Translations under genes and position numbers: made by a program
Assembly: GCA_002389045.1 (NCBI GenBank)
Contig: DGNS01000006.1
Span: forward strand, 168,737-232,736
Length of the DNA: 64,000 bases
Reading direction: 5' to 3'
DNA from: Thiotrichaceae bacterium UBA4486
GTDB taxonomy: Bacteria; Pseudomonadota; Gammaproteobacteria; Eutrophobiales; Eutrophobiaceae
Notes under the pieces: generated by a model
Told to the model about the DNA's origin: nothing
What the model saw: only the letters and a program-made list of their open reading frames with translations
Databases searched by the model: none
Part shown: one piece after another, positions 23,996 through 32,899 of the stretch
How the letters are laid out: every line of letters starts with the position of its first letter
Position numbering within the stretch: position 1 is the stretch's first letter

Positions 23996-24202
23996 CTAGT
24001 TAAAAATCTGGTCATCCAGACTTTCACCGATCATCCTTGACAGCGCCATCAATTCACGACGCTTTTCAATTTCCCGCCATATTGCCTTCTGGCTTGCAGG
24101 TGTCACCTGCTCAGTTTCTGTATCGTCGAAATCGCCGTCTTCTTGATCCGCGTTGATCACGGTTTCCTCAAGGTCATCCTGCTCAAGTTCGAATCGCTTC
24201 AT
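23996..24202 (-). CDS. Small acidic hypothetical protein (68 aa)
   Basis: The first 35 residues are strongly acidic (EQDDLEETVINADQEDGDFDD) and the rest is a basic helix with REIEKRRELMALSRMIGESL. There is no signal peptide. It resembles in layout small conserved gammaproteobacterial proteins of the PA3496 type, but I cannot confirm that. A GAGGA site lies about 10 bp before the ATG. An FNR-type class II promoter is placed about 118 bp upstream, so anaerobic control is likely. The function is unknown. Confidence 0.65.
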   Translation of the reverse strand: MKRFELEQDDLEETVINADQEDGDFDDTETEQVTPASQKAIWREIEKRRELMALSRMIGESLDDQIFN

Positions 24203-24326
24203 TTATGCCAGTCCTCATAATTCATCTACATGGCAAAAAACAAGTGCTTTTGAAACAATTACTTAAGATCCCAGCACTGGAATACCAGTGCGCTGTATAT
24301 ATTGATTCCGCGAGACTGTAAAACCA

Positions 24327-24368
24327 ATTATATTCATGGTTTCAATTAATTATTTTGATTGAAGTCAA
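24327..24368 (-). promoter_or_regulatory. FNR/ANR-type class II promoter of the 68-aa gene
   Basis: Read on the minus strand, TTGAC-TTCA-ATCAA (24368-24355) differs from the FNR consensus at one position. A perfect TATAAT follows at 24332-24327, predicting a start near 24320. The box centre is then 41.5 bp upstream, the same geometry as at pqqA. The leader of about 118 nt includes a 7-bp hairpin (24274-24291). Confidence 0.7.
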
Positions 24369-24378
24369 ACAAATGAAT

Positions 24379-24398
24379 CCTGCCGTTTGGACGGCAGG
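24379..24398 (-). terminator. Probable terminator hairpin after the PilZ gene
   Basis: A perfect 8-bp stem CCTGCCGT/ACGGCAGG with a 4-nt loop lies 12 bp after the PilZ stop. The following minus-strand stretch is only moderately T-rich (ATTCATTTGTTT), so it may be a weak terminator or simply an mRNA 3' stem. Confidence 0.5.
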
Positions 24399-24410
24399 AG
24401 CAGTCCGCCG

Positions 24411-24824
24411 TCAGTCGGTGGCGGGAAATGTCCCGGCGAATTTTTCAATCCATTCCGCGGCGGCCTCTTCGCTGCTGATGGAACGTCCCTGCCGGCATTC
24501 CTCTTCCCTGCGGTAATCCTCGATATGGCAGAGTTGTTCCACCATGCGCAACTGGAATACATCATTGTCATTTTGAAACATGAGGCCAAGCTCATAGCCT
24601 CCGGAATGTGCCCGGCACCACATGACGATGCCACGCAAACGAATACGGGGATCGATGGCGATAATGGAAAGTTCGACTTCAGTGCCGGGCTGCACATGTC
24701 CGTCGTAGTGCAGGGCGAGGCCGCCGTAGCTGACGTTGACCAGCGAGGAAACCGTCGCATTCCCGGTCTTGATTTCACGGATCTGGACAGGAATGCTGGA
24801 AGGGTGACGAATGAACTTACGCAC
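24411..24824 (-). CDS. PilZ domain protein
   Basis: This 137-residue protein is a single PilZ domain, a cyclic-di-GMP receptor fold. The RxxxR motif is R2-K-F-I-R6 at the N-terminus and the second motif is VNVSYGGLAL, so both parts of the ligand site are present. The domain is followed by a helical, acidic C-terminus. The start is a GTG at 24824 with only a weak upstream AGGA. It lies just downstream of three pilus ATPase genes on the same strand, so a link to twitching motility is plausible. Confidence 0.85.
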   Translation of the reverse strand: MRKFIRHPSSIPVQIREIKTGNATVSSLVNVSYGGLALHYDGHVQPGTEVELSIIAIDPRIRLRGIVMWCRAHSGGYELGLMFQNDNDVFQLRMVEQLCHIEDYRREEECRQGRSISSEEAAAEWIEKFAGTFPATD

Positions 24825-24906
24825 GACCGGGGCAGTCCTGAAGCGCAGATTTGGCGTCCCGTGTCATCACGGCATCAGGTGCCTTCAGTATATGGATTAG
24901 CCACAC

Positions 24907-25965
24907 TCAGCCGAAATTGATCTTGGCTTCCATGTTGGTACGGGAATCGGCGTTATTGAGACATTCCTCCAGCTCTATGCGGCCTTCCTTGTACAGATTA
25001 TGCAGCGCCATATCGAAAGTCTGCATGCCGTGTGCGCCGCTGTCCTCCATGGCTTCCTTGATCTCATGAATTTCACCCTTGAGAATCAACTCACCGATAT
25101 GCGGTGTATTGATCATGATCTCGATAGCCGCGCAACGCTTCCCGTTCACTGCCGTCACCAGGCGCTGGGAAATAACCGCGCGCAGGTTCATGGACAGATC
25201 CATGAACAACTGCTTGTGATAATCCTGGGGAAACAGGTTAATGACACGCTCCATGGCCTGATTGGCATTGTTCGCGTGCAGCGTGGATATCGCCAGATGA
25301 CCGGTATTGGACAGTTCCAGCGCGGCTTCCATGGTCTCACGGTCACGAATTTCACCAATCAGTATGACATCCGGCGCTTCACGCAGGGACGCTTTCAGTG
25401 CATTGCGATAACTGTAGGTATCAACACCGACTTCACGCTGGTTGACGATTGCCTTCTTGTTCGGATGACTGAATTCCACCGGATCCTCAATGGTCAGAAT
25501 ATGCCCGGCCATGTTTTCATTTCGATGATTGACCATCGCGGCCAGGGTAGTGGATTTACCGGAGCCGGTGGCGCCTACCATCAGTATGAGGCCGCGCTTG
25601 TGCATGATCAGATCATTCAGCACGTCCGGCAGTCCGAGTTGGGCTACGGTGGGTATTTCCGACGGGATCTGGCGCAGCACCATGCCGACTTCGCCACGCT
25701 GGCGGAATACATTAACCCGGAAACGGCAGGAGCCGTCCGGCAGGGCAATGGCAAAGTCACATTCCATGGTTTCCTCGAAATGCTTCTTCTGGACATCGTT
25801 CATGATCGTATAGGCCGCGGACTTGCACAGTTCCGGGGTCAGCATGGTCTTGCCCACGGAAGTGGCCTTGCCCTCGATCTTGATCTTCACCGGCGAATTG
25901 GTGGTGAAAAACAGGTCCGAGGCACCCTTGTCCACCATCAGATTCAGGTACGGCATGATATCCAT
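24907..25965 (-). CDS. PilT/PilU-family type IV pilus ATPase (third paralogue)
   Basis: This secretion-type hexameric ATPase has 352 residues. The N-terminal PAS-like domain begins MPYLNLMVDKGASDLFF. The Walker A motif is GATGSGKSTT, the Asp box is ILTIEDPVEF, Walker B is DVILIGEIRD, and the His box is HLAISTLHANNANQA. It is closer in sequence style to PilU than to PilT. AGGAG lies 10 bp upstream of the ATG. It is a third retraction-type motor in tandem with pilU and pilT. Confidence 0.9.
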   Translation of the reverse strand: MDIMPYLNLMVDKGASDLFFTTNSPVKIKIEGKATSVGKTMLTPELCKSAAYTIMNDVQKKHFEETMECDFAIALPDGSCRFRVNVFRQRGEVGMVLRQIPSEIPTVAQLGLPDVLNDLIMHKRGLILMVGATGSGKSTTLAAMVNHRNENMAGHILTIEDPVEFSHPNKKAIVNQREVGVDTYSYRNALKASLREAPDVILIGEIRDRETMEAALELSNTGHLAISTLHANNANQAMERVINLFPQDYHKQLFMDLSMNLRAVISQRLVTAVNGKRCAAIEIMINTPHIGELILKGEIHEIKEAMEDSGAHGMQTFDMALHNLYKEGRIELEECLNNADSRTNMEAKINFG

Positions 25966-26013
25966 TAAAACAGGCTCCTAACGGTCAGTATGATGACTTG
26001 ATTGCGTGTTCGA

Positions 26014-27180
26014 CTATAACAGCGAACCGGATTCTTCCTCGGATTCCTCCAGGCTCAGATGGTCCAGTCCCTCCATCTTGTCAGAGTCCTTGGACGCCTT
26101 GCCCTGCAGTTTGATCTTGAGCCTGAGTTCGTTCATGGAGTCAGCATTTCTCAGGGCATCCTCGTAGGTGATCTTGTCGGCCTCGTAGAGATCAAACAGC
26201 GCCTGATCAAAGGTTTTCATACCCAGTTCGTTGGACTTGGCCATGATGGACTTGATCTCATGCACATCGCCCTTGAGGATGAGGTCGGAGATCAGTGGTG
26301 AATTCAACATGATCTCGATGGCGGCAACGCGGCCCTTGCCATCCCTGGATTTCAGCAGGCGCTGGGAAATTACGGCCTTCAGGTTCAGTGACAGATCCAT
26401 CAACAACTGTTGCCGGCGTTCTTCCGGGAAAAAGTTGATAATTCGATCCAGGGCCTGGTTGGCGCTGTTGGCGTGCAGCGTGGCCATGGCCAGGTGACCG
26501 GTTTCGGCAAAGGCGACACCGAATTCCATGGTCTCACGATCCCGGATCTCGCCCAGTAAAATCACATCCGGCGCCTGGCGCAGGGTATTTTTCAGGGCGA
26601 TGTCCCAGTCATCGGTATCGACGCCCACTTCACGCTGCATGATGATACAGTTCTTGTGCGGGTGTACGTATTCCACCGGGTCCTCGATGGTAATGATATG
26701 ACCGTAACTGTTCTGGTTGCGGTAATCGATCATTGCCGCGAGCGAGGTGGATTTACCGGAACCGGTACCGCCGACCATGATCACCAAACCTTTCTTGGTC
26801 ATGACCACCTCCTTGAGGACTTCCGGCAAGCCGAGCTTGTCGAGAGTGGGGACATCCGTTTCGATAGTACGCATGACCAGTCCGCAGAAACTCTGCTGGA
26901 TAAAGGCATTGGCGCGAAAGCGGCCTATCCCGACCGGGGCAACGGCAAAGTTACACTCCTTGGTCGCCTCATATTCCTTCAACTGCTTGTCGTTCATGAT
27001 GGCGTAGGCCATGGCCTTGGTGTTATCGGCCGTGAGCGCCGTCTTGGAAACCGGTGTGACCTTGCCATCAATCTTGATGGCCGGTGGAAACCCGACCGTG
27101 ATGAACAAATCGGACCCTTTCTTCTCAACCATGAGCTTGAGAAGATCACGCATGAATTTTATCGCCTGTTCTCGCTCCAT
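26014..27180 (-). CDS. pilU: Type IV pilus retraction ATPase PilU
   Basis: PilU is an accessory retraction motor that works with PilT. The 388 residues include Walker A GGTGSGKSTS, Asp box IITIEDPVEY, Walker B DVILLGEIRD and the His box HLAMATLHANSANQA. An acidic C-terminal tail (EGLDHLSLEESEEESGSLL) is longer than in PilT and fits PilU. An excellent ribosome binding site (GGAGG) lies 5 bp before the ATG. It follows pilT on the same strand with a gap of 128 bp, as in Pseudomonas. Confidence 0.92.
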   Translation of the reverse strand: MEREQAIKFMRDLLKLMVEKKGSDLFITVGFPPAIKIDGKVTPVSKTALTADNTKAMAYAIMNDKQLKEYEATKECNFAVAPVGIGRFRANAFIQQSFCGLVMRTIETDVPTLDKLGLPEVLKEVVMTKKGLVIMVGGTGSGKSTSLAAMIDYRNQNSYGHIITIEDPVEYVHPHKNCIIMQREVGVDTDDWDIALKNTLRQAPDVILLGEIRDRETMEFGVAFAETGHLAMATLHANSANQALDRIINFFPEERRQQLLMDLSLNLKAVISQRLLKSRDGKGRVAAIEIMLNSPLISDLILKGDVHEIKSIMAKSNELGMKTFDQALFDLYEADKITYEDALRNADSMNELRLKIKLQGKASKDSDKMEGLDHLSLEESEEESGSLL

Positions 27181-27308
27181 AGGTTCCTCCGTCGACTGAC
27201 GTTAATTCAGTGACCCTCCGGGCAGGTCCATCAGAGACCTGTCAGAGTGCGGCAACTGAAAATGCATTACAGTTGCATACGGGAAGCACTGACTGAGTCA
27301 CAGCTTCC

Positions 27309-28343
27309 CTAGAAGTTATCCTTGTTCGAGGCCTTCAGACGCGCCTCATTCCGGTTCACCAGGTTCTTCTGTACCAGTTCCTGCAGATTCTGATCCAGGG
27401 TCTGCATACCGTATTGCTGGCCGGTCTGGATTGCCGAATACATCTGGGCAATCTTGTTTTCACGGATCAGGTTACGGATAGCCGGGGTACCGATCATGAT
27501 TTCATGGGCGGCGATACGGCCGCCACCGTTCTTCTTGAGCAGGGTTTGTGAAATCACCGCGCGCAGGGACTCCGAGAGCATGGCCCGCACCATGTCCTTT
27601 TCCTCGGCGGGAAACACGTCGACCACGCGGTCTATCGTTTTCGCGGCGGAGCTGGTATGCAGGGTGCCGAACACCAGGTGACCGGTTTCCGCGGCGGACA
27701 GCGCCAGACGAATGGTTTCCAGATCACGCATCTCGCCGACCAGGATCACGTCGGGATCCTCGCGCAAGGCCGAGCGCAACGCCTCGTTGAATCCCAGCGT
27801 ATCGCGATGTACCTCGCGCTGGTTGATCAGGCATTTTTTGCTTTCGTGCACAAATTCGATCGGGTCTTCCACCGTGAGGATATGGCCGTACTCGTTTTCA
27901 TTCTTGTGGTTGACCATGGCCGCCAGCGTGGTCGACTTGCCGGAACCGGTCGGGCCGGTCACCAGCACGACTCCCCGGGGATAGTCGGAGATGTCCTTGA
28001 ATGAAGCCGGGGCATTCAACTGTTCCAGCGAGAGGATCTCCGAAGGGATGGTGCGAAACACGGCGCCGGCACCGCGATTCTGGTTGAAGGCATTGACACG
28101 AAATCGCGCCAGCCCCGGAACCTCGAAGGAAAAGTCGCATTCCAGGAACTCCTCGTAATCCTTGCGCTGTTTGTCATTCATGATGTCGTACACCATGTCA
28201 TGCACATCCTTGTGATCCAGTGAGGGGACATTGATGCGCCGGATATCACCGTCGACACGGATCATGGGTGGAAGGCCGGCAGACAAATGCAGGTCCGAAC
28301 AGCCGTTTTTCACGCCGAAGGCCAGTAGTTCGCCAATATCCAT
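27309..28343 (-). CDS. pilT: Type IV pilus retraction ATPase PilT
   Basis: PilT powers pilus retraction for twitching motility and DNA uptake. It has 344 residues, the standard length. Motifs are SDLHLSAGLPP, Walker A GPTGSGKSTT, Asp box ILTVEDPIEF, Walker B DVILVGEMRD, and the PilT-type AIRNLIRE segment. GGAG lies 7 bp before the ATG. It is divergent from yggS, the conserved arrangement in Pseudomonas and relatives. Confidence 0.95.
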   Translation of the reverse strand: MDIGELLAFGVKNGCSDLHLSAGLPPMIRVDGDIRRINVPSLDHKDVHDMVYDIMNDKQRKDYEEFLECDFSFEVPGLARFRVNAFNQNRGAGAVFRTIPSEILSLEQLNAPASFKDISDYPRGVVLVTGPTGSGKSTTLAAMVNHKNENEYGHILTVEDPIEFVHESKKCLINQREVHRDTLGFNEALRSALREDPDVILVGEMRDLETIRLALSAAETGHLVFGTLHTSSAAKTIDRVVDVFPAEEKDMVRAMLSESLRAVISQTLLKKNGGGRIAAHEIMIGTPAIRNLIRENKIAQMYSAIQTGQQYGMQTLDQNLQELVQKNLVNRNEARLKASNKDNF

Positions 28344-28520
28344 TGATTACTCCTCGAACGGATTCAAGATCAAGCATGTTATCTGACACCAGCCGTTATT
28401 GTTATTCAGGGCCTCACGGGCTGATGTCCCCAGGCCGCGCCGGACTGCACACGAACCTTAGATTGTTGCATTAACAACCCAATATTACTGATATTTTTTA
28501 GTATAGACTACCGCCAATCC

Positions 28521-29204
28521 ATGAAAAATATCGCCGATAGACTGAATCAACTGCAATCCAGGCTCAGGTCTCTGGAAAATCAATACCACCGCCCACCGGG
28601 CAGCGTTAACCTGCTCGCCGTCAGCAAGACCTGGCCCGTGGAAACGATAGAACAGGCTTATCAGGCCGGACAGCGCGCTTTCGGTGAGAATTACCTGCAG
28701 GAAGCCGAAAACAAGATTTCCGCGCTGTCATCCCGGGACATTGAGTGGCATTTTATCGGCCCGGTACAATCCAACAAAACCCGTGCCATTGCCGGACAAT
28801 TTCACTGGTGTCACAGTGTCGACAGACTGAAAACGGCGCGCCGGCTCAGTGCCGCAGCCGACAAAAACCATCCACTCAATATTTGCGTGCAGATCAATAT
28901 CAGCGGCGAATCCAGCAAATCGGGAATCAACGAATATAATGCGGCGGCGCTGTGTGAACAGATAGTGGAGCTGCCCGGGTTGAAGCTACGCGGCTTGATG
29001 ACCATGCCGGCGCCTGCCGACAATCTGGAAGAACAGCGACAACCTTTCCGCCGCCTGCGCCGGCTGCTGGAATCACTGAATGCGACCGGTCTGAACCTGG
29101 ATACCCTGTCCATGGGCACGAGCCATGATATCGAGGCCGCTGTCGCCGAGGGCGCCACCATTATCCGCGTGGGGACCGCCATCTTCGGACCCAGAGGGGG
29201 ATGA
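28521..29204 (+). CDS. PLP homeostasis protein YggS/PLPBP
   Basis: This 227-residue protein binds pyridoxal 5'-phosphate through K36 in LLAVSKTWPVE, followed by FGENYLQEA and WHFIGPVQSNK. SMGTSHDIEAAVAEGATIIRVG near the C-terminus holds the phosphate. It has no known catalytic activity and buffers PLP in the cell. It heads a likely operon with proC, yggT and the DUF4426 gene, divergent from pilT. Confidence 0.95.
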   Translation: MKNIADRLNQLQSRLRSLENQYHRPPGSVNLLAVSKTWPVETIEQAYQAGQRAFGENYLQEAENKISALSSRDIEWHFIGPVQSNKTRAIAGQFHWCHSVDRLKTARRLSAAADKNHPLNICVQINISGESSKSGINEYNAAALCEQIVELPGLKLRGLMTMPAPADNLEEQRQPFRRLRRLLESLNATGLNLDTLSMGTSHDIEAAVAEGATIIRVGTAIFGPRGG

Positions 29205-29263
29205 TGATGTCTATCGTGTAAACCGATAGACTAGTCATCGCAAACAATAACGATCCCATAATC

Positions 29264-30100
29264 ATGAAAAACAAACATATCGCCTTCATCGGCTGCGGAA
29301 ACATGGGCAACAGCCTGATCGGCGGCCTGCTCGCCGACGGTTACGACAACGCTTTAATTACCGGGGCTGAAACAGACCCTGCACGTCGTGAAGCCGTGGT
29401 CAAACGCTTCGGCATCGAGGTATTCAAGGACCTGCAAAGCGCCGTTACCCGTGCCGACATCATTGTCCTCGCCGTCAAACCGCAAATCATGGCCGGGATC
29501 TGCGGGCAATTGCGTGAACACCTGCAAGGATCCGGCTCGCTGGTCATTTCTATCGCCGCGGGCATTGAGCTTGACAGTCTCGGACACTGGCTGGGCCCGG
29601 CCTGTCCCGTTATCCGCGTCATGCCCAATACGCCGGCGCTGGTCCAATCCGGGGCCAGCGTCCTCGTTTCCAATAGTAACGTCACCGCGGAGCATCGCAA
29701 CCAGGCCGAAGCCATCATGCGCGCTGTCGGCATTACCCTGTGGCTGGAAGACGAGTCACAAATCAACACCGCCACAGCCGTATCAGGCAGCGGTCCGGCC
29801 TATTTTTTCCTGGTCATGGAAGTCATACAGAAAGCCGCCATGTCTATGGGACTGGATGCCTCGCAGGCACGTATATTGACCCTGCAAACCGCACTGGGCG
29901 CCGCGCGCATGGCGCTGGAGAGTGAGTCCGACACCGCTCAACTCAGGAAACAGGTTACATCACCGGGCGGCACCACCGAGCAGGCGCTGAACGTTCTCAC
30001 CGGGGCAGGGATAGAACGCATATTTGCCGACGCCCTGAAAGCGGCCAGTGACCGTTCCATCGAGCTTGCCCGGCTCTACGGCGCACAGGAGTCCAAATGA
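29264..30100 (+). CDS. proC: Pyrroline-5-carboxylate reductase
   Basis: This enzyme makes proline from 1-pyrroline-5-carboxylate with NAD(P)H. It has 278 residues, with the Rossmann motif FIGCGNMGNSLIGGL at the N-terminus and the family signature near SPGGTTEQALNVL at residues 229-241. VMPNTPALV and AVSGSGPAYFF also match. It follows yggS by 59 bp and overlaps yggT by four bases. Confidence 0.96.
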   Translation: MKNKHIAFIGCGNMGNSLIGGLLADGYDNALITGAETDPARREAVVKRFGIEVFKDLQSAVTRADIIVLAVKPQIMAGICGQLREHLQGSGSLVISIAAGIELDSLGHWLGPACPVIRVMPNTPALVQSGASVLVSNSNVTAEHRNQAEAIMRAVGITLWLEDESQINTATAVSGSGPAYFFLVMEVIQKAAMSMGLDASQARILTLQTALGAARMALESESDTAQLRKQVTSPGGTTEQALNVLTGAGIERIFADALKAASDRSIELARLYGAQESK

Positions 30101-30690
30101 GCTATCTTATCCAGGCCGCAGTGACACTGGTGCAGTTTACCGTCGGCATTTACCTGGTGATCGTGATGCTGCGCTTTCTGTTGCAACAGGTACGCGCGGA
30201 TTTCTATAACCCCGTGTCACAAGCCATCGTCAAGGTCACCAATCCGCCGCTTCGGGTGCTGCGCCGCCTGATCCCCGGCTATAGCGGCATCGACTGGCCG
30301 GCCATCATCCTGCTTTTCATCCTCCAGGCACTGGAGATCTGCCTGGTTGCATTGCTGGTTATCGGCACCATTCCGGGGCCGGCAGGTTTGTTAGTGCTGT
30401 GTGTGGCCGGTCTCATTCGACTGGCGTTATTTCTTTATATCGCCCTCATATTTGTTGGCGTCATCATCAGCTGGATCAATCCGGGTGCGTATAACCCGGT
30501 GACTATCCTGGTTTACCAGCTCACCGATCCGCTGATGCGACCGGTCAGACGGCGACTTCCCACCACCGGCGGTCTCGACTGGTCACCGATGGTGGTATTG
30601 TTATTGCTGTACCTGGGCATGACCCTGATCGCCGCTCCGCTGCAGGATCTGGGCCATTCCCTGAGCGGTATTCCTTTCCGGCTTTTCTGA
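30097..30690 (+). CDS. YggT family membrane protein
   Basis: This 197-residue inner-membrane protein consists of two repeats, each with a pair of hydrophobic segments. The repeat motif is seen as NPVSQAIVKVTNPPLRVLRR and again as NPVTILVYQLTDPLMRPVRR. It lies in the conserved yggS-proC-yggT order and is coupled to proC through ATGA. Homologues have been connected to osmotic stress and ion handling, but the activity is unknown. Confidence 0.92.
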   Translation: MSYLIQAAVTLVQFTVGIYLVIVMLRFLLQQVRADFYNPVSQAIVKVTNPPLRVLRRLIPGYSGIDWPAIILLFILQALEICLVALLVIGTIPGPAGLLVLCVAGLIRLALFLYIALIFVGVIISWINPGAYNPVTILVYQLTDPLMRPVRRRLPTTGGLDWSPMVVLLLLYLGMTLIAAPLQDLGHSLSGIPFRLF

Positions 30691-30876
30691 TAATAGAACC
30701 ATCATCAGTGATTGCACCGGGTTTTGCGATGCACAAACAGACAATAAACCGGAACTTTTACCGGCCCGCTTGTCAGCATTAACAGTAGGCGTCAGAATTA
30801 ATCGGTATTCATCGGCGTCCGGTCCCTTGTCATGGTTCGGCGCCACCGGAAATCCAATGGTCAGGAGTCATATATC

Positions 30877-31317
30877 ATGAACATCCGAGGGATATTTACC
30901 ACTACTATTCTCTTCTGCCTGCCATGGCTGTGCCATGCCGAACAGTCTCAGTCATTTGGTGATTACACCGTGCACTACAGTGCTTTTACCACCGATGTCC
31001 TCAATCCAGCAGTGGCCAAGAACTATCATATACAGCGCAGCAAAAACCGGGCTTTGTTGAATGTCTCGGTATTGAAAAAGGTTATGGGAACCACGAGCAA
31101 GCCGGTACGGGCAACAATCAGCGGCAGTGCTATCAACCTTAATCAGCAACTGCGTGATCTGGATGTGCGTGAACTCACCGAGGACGGCGCAATTTACTAC
31201 ATAGCGGTGGTAAACGTCAGCAATAACGAAACCCTGAAATATACATTGCATATCACGCCCGAGGGCGAGACCACGCCTTTTACGCTGACTTTTGACCAGG
31301 CCTTTGTGACGGATTAG
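30877..31317 (+). CDS. DUF4426 secreted protein
   Basis: This 146-residue protein has a signal peptide ending at CHAEQS and a small beta-rich domain with FGDYTVHYSAFTTDVLNP, AKNYHIQRSKNRALLNVSV and DGAIYYIAVVNV, as in DUF4426. The start is the ATG at 30877 with AGGAG about 10 bp upstream. It is the usual gene after yggT in Pseudomonas-like genomes. The function is unknown. Confidence 0.88.
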   Translation: MNIRGIFTTTILFCLPWLCHAEQSQSFGDYTVHYSAFTTDVLNPAVAKNYHIQRSKNRALLNVSVLKKVMGTTSKPVRATISGSAINLNQQLRDLDVRELTEDGAIYYIAVVNVSNNETLKYTLHITPEGETTPFTLTFDQAFVTD

Positions 31318-31328
31318 GCCAGCCGCAA

Positions 31329-32108
31329 TCACACGGGCAGATCCAGATCATACTCGATGGTCAGTGGTGCATGATCGGAAAATCGTTCGTCCCGGTAAAT
31401 ACTGGCCCGTCTTACACGGTCTTTTAACGAGGGTGTGACCACCTGGTAATCAATACGCCAGCCAACGTTCTTGTCCCAGGCCCGGCCACGATTCGACCAC
31501 CAGGTATACTGGTCTTCCTTCTGATTGACGATCCGGAAAGCATCCACCAGTCCGACTTCATCAAAGAGTTGATCCATCCATGCGCGCTCCTCCGGCAAAA
31601 AGCCGGAGTTCTTCTGGTTGCTGCGCCAGTTTTTCAAATCGATGGTCTTGTGTGCGATATTCCAGTCGCCACAGATGATGTAATGGCGGCGTTGCCGCCG
31701 GAATTTCCTCAATAACGGCATGAACCTGTCCATGAAATCGTATTTCACCTCCTGCCGTTCATCGCCCGAAGTTCCGGATGGCATATATAATGAAATCACA
31801 CTGACATTACCGAAATCCGCCTGTAGATAACGGCCTTCGGCGTCGGCCCAGTCCCACCCGAGCCGGTCGTGAATACGGTCCGGCTGCCGGCGCGCATAGA
31901 TGGCGGTACCGCTGTAACCCTTTTTTTTCGCATCATTGAAATACGCATGATATCCACGCGGCCTCACCAGCTCATCATCAAGCTGATGGAACTGTGACCG
32001 GGTTTCCTGAAAGCAGATAACATCGGCTTTCTGCCGGTAGAGCCATGGCAACAGTCCCTTTCTGTGCGCAGCCCGTATTCCATTGAGGTTCAGGGTAATG
32101 ACTTTCAT
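31329..32108 (-). CDS. Exonuclease III-family nuclease (Crc-like position)
   Basis: This 259-residue endonuclease/exonuclease/phosphatase-fold protein matches both exonuclease III and Pseudomonas Crc in length. The catalytic residues are present: NLNGIRAA, FQETR, CGDWNIAH, RIDYQ and the final SDHAPL. Pseudomonas Crc has lost several of these, so this protein should be an active apurinic-site nuclease rather than a Crc-type translational repressor. It is divergent from pyrE, exactly as crc lies near pyrE in Pseudomonas. Confidence 0.9.
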   Translation of the reverse strand: MKVITLNLNGIRAAHRKGLLPWLYRQKADVICFQETRSQFHQLDDELVRPRGYHAYFNDAKKKGYSGTAIYARRQPDRIHDRLGWDWADAEGRYLQADFGNVSVISLYMPSGTSGDERQEVKYDFMDRFMPLLRKFRRQRRHYIICGDWNIAHKTIDLKNWRSNQKNSGFLPEERAWMDQLFDEVGLVDAFRIVNQKEDQYTWWSNRGRAWDKNVGWRIDYQVVTPSLKDRVRRASIYRDERFSDHAPLTIEYDLDLPV

Positions 32109-32116
32109 GAGTTACA

Positions 32117-32146
32117 TTGTCTCTTTGATTTTTTACGGGGTATGAT
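32117..32146 (+). promoter_or_regulatory. Candidate sigma-70 promoter of pyrE
   Basis: TTGTCT (32117-32122) and TATGAT (32141-32146) are separated by 18 bp, placing the start near 32153, about 22 bp before the pyrE ATG. It lies in the divergent gap with the nuclease gene. Confidence 0.5.
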
Positions 32147-32174
32147 AACTTAACTTTTTATAACACGGACTACC

Positions 32175-32831
32175 ATGCAGGATTACCGGCGTGATTTCAT
32201 AGAGTTTGCACTTCACCACGGGGTATTGTGCTTTGGTGAATTTACACTGAAGTCCGGCCGGCAGAGCCCCTACTTCTTTAACAGCGGGCTGTTCAACGAC
32301 GGTGACAGCCTCGCCCGCCTGGGCGAATTTTACGCTGCAGCAATCGTCGATTGCGGGCTCGGGTTCGACATGATTTTCGGTCCGGCTTACAAGGGCATTC
32401 CTCTGGGTGTATCCGTCGCTGTTGCCCTGGCAAATCAACATGACATCAATGTGCCGGTCTGCTTCAACCGCAAGGAAGCCAAGGACCATGGGGAAGGCGG
32501 AATGACCCTGGGCGCGCCACTCGACGGCCGTGTGCTGATAGTGGACGATGTAATCTCCGCCGGGACATCCGTGAACCTGTCCGTGGACATCATCCGCTCC
32601 GCCGGGGCAACGCCGGTGGCGGTGGCAATCGCGCTGGATCGCCAGGAACGCGGTAATAACAATGATCTTTCGGCGACGCAACAAGTGGAACAGGATCACG
32701 GATTGAAAGTCATAAGTATTATCGGTCTAGATGATCTGGTGAATTATCTGCGAGGTGATGCGTCTATGTCGAAGCACCTCGCAAATATTCGCCGGTACAG
32801 GGAAAACTACGGCGTTGCCACACCGGTTTGA
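32175..32831 (+). CDS. pyrE: Orotate phosphoribosyltransferase
   Basis: This enzyme converts orotate and PRPP to orotidine 5'-phosphate. The 218 residues include FTLKSGRQSPYFFN near the N-terminus, IFGPAYKGIPLG, NRKEAKDHGEGG and the PRPP loop VLIVDDVISAGTSV. The product is the substrate of PyrF, encoded at 45250-45972. The length is typical. Confidence 0.96.
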   Translation: MQDYRRDFIEFALHHGVLCFGEFTLKSGRQSPYFFNSGLFNDGDSLARLGEFYAAAIVDCGLGFDMIFGPAYKGIPLGVSVAVALANQHDINVPVCFNRKEAKDHGEGGMTLGAPLDGRVLIVDDVISAGTSVNLSVDIIRSAGATPVAVAIALDRQERGNNNDLSATQQVEQDHGLKVISIIGLDDLVNYLRGDASMSKHLANIRRYRENYGVATPV

Positions 32832-32899
32832 CCTTCCGATGGCAGTTAGTAAACTTGTATATTGTTAAAACCGTGTCTGAACATTAACAGGAAACCATT

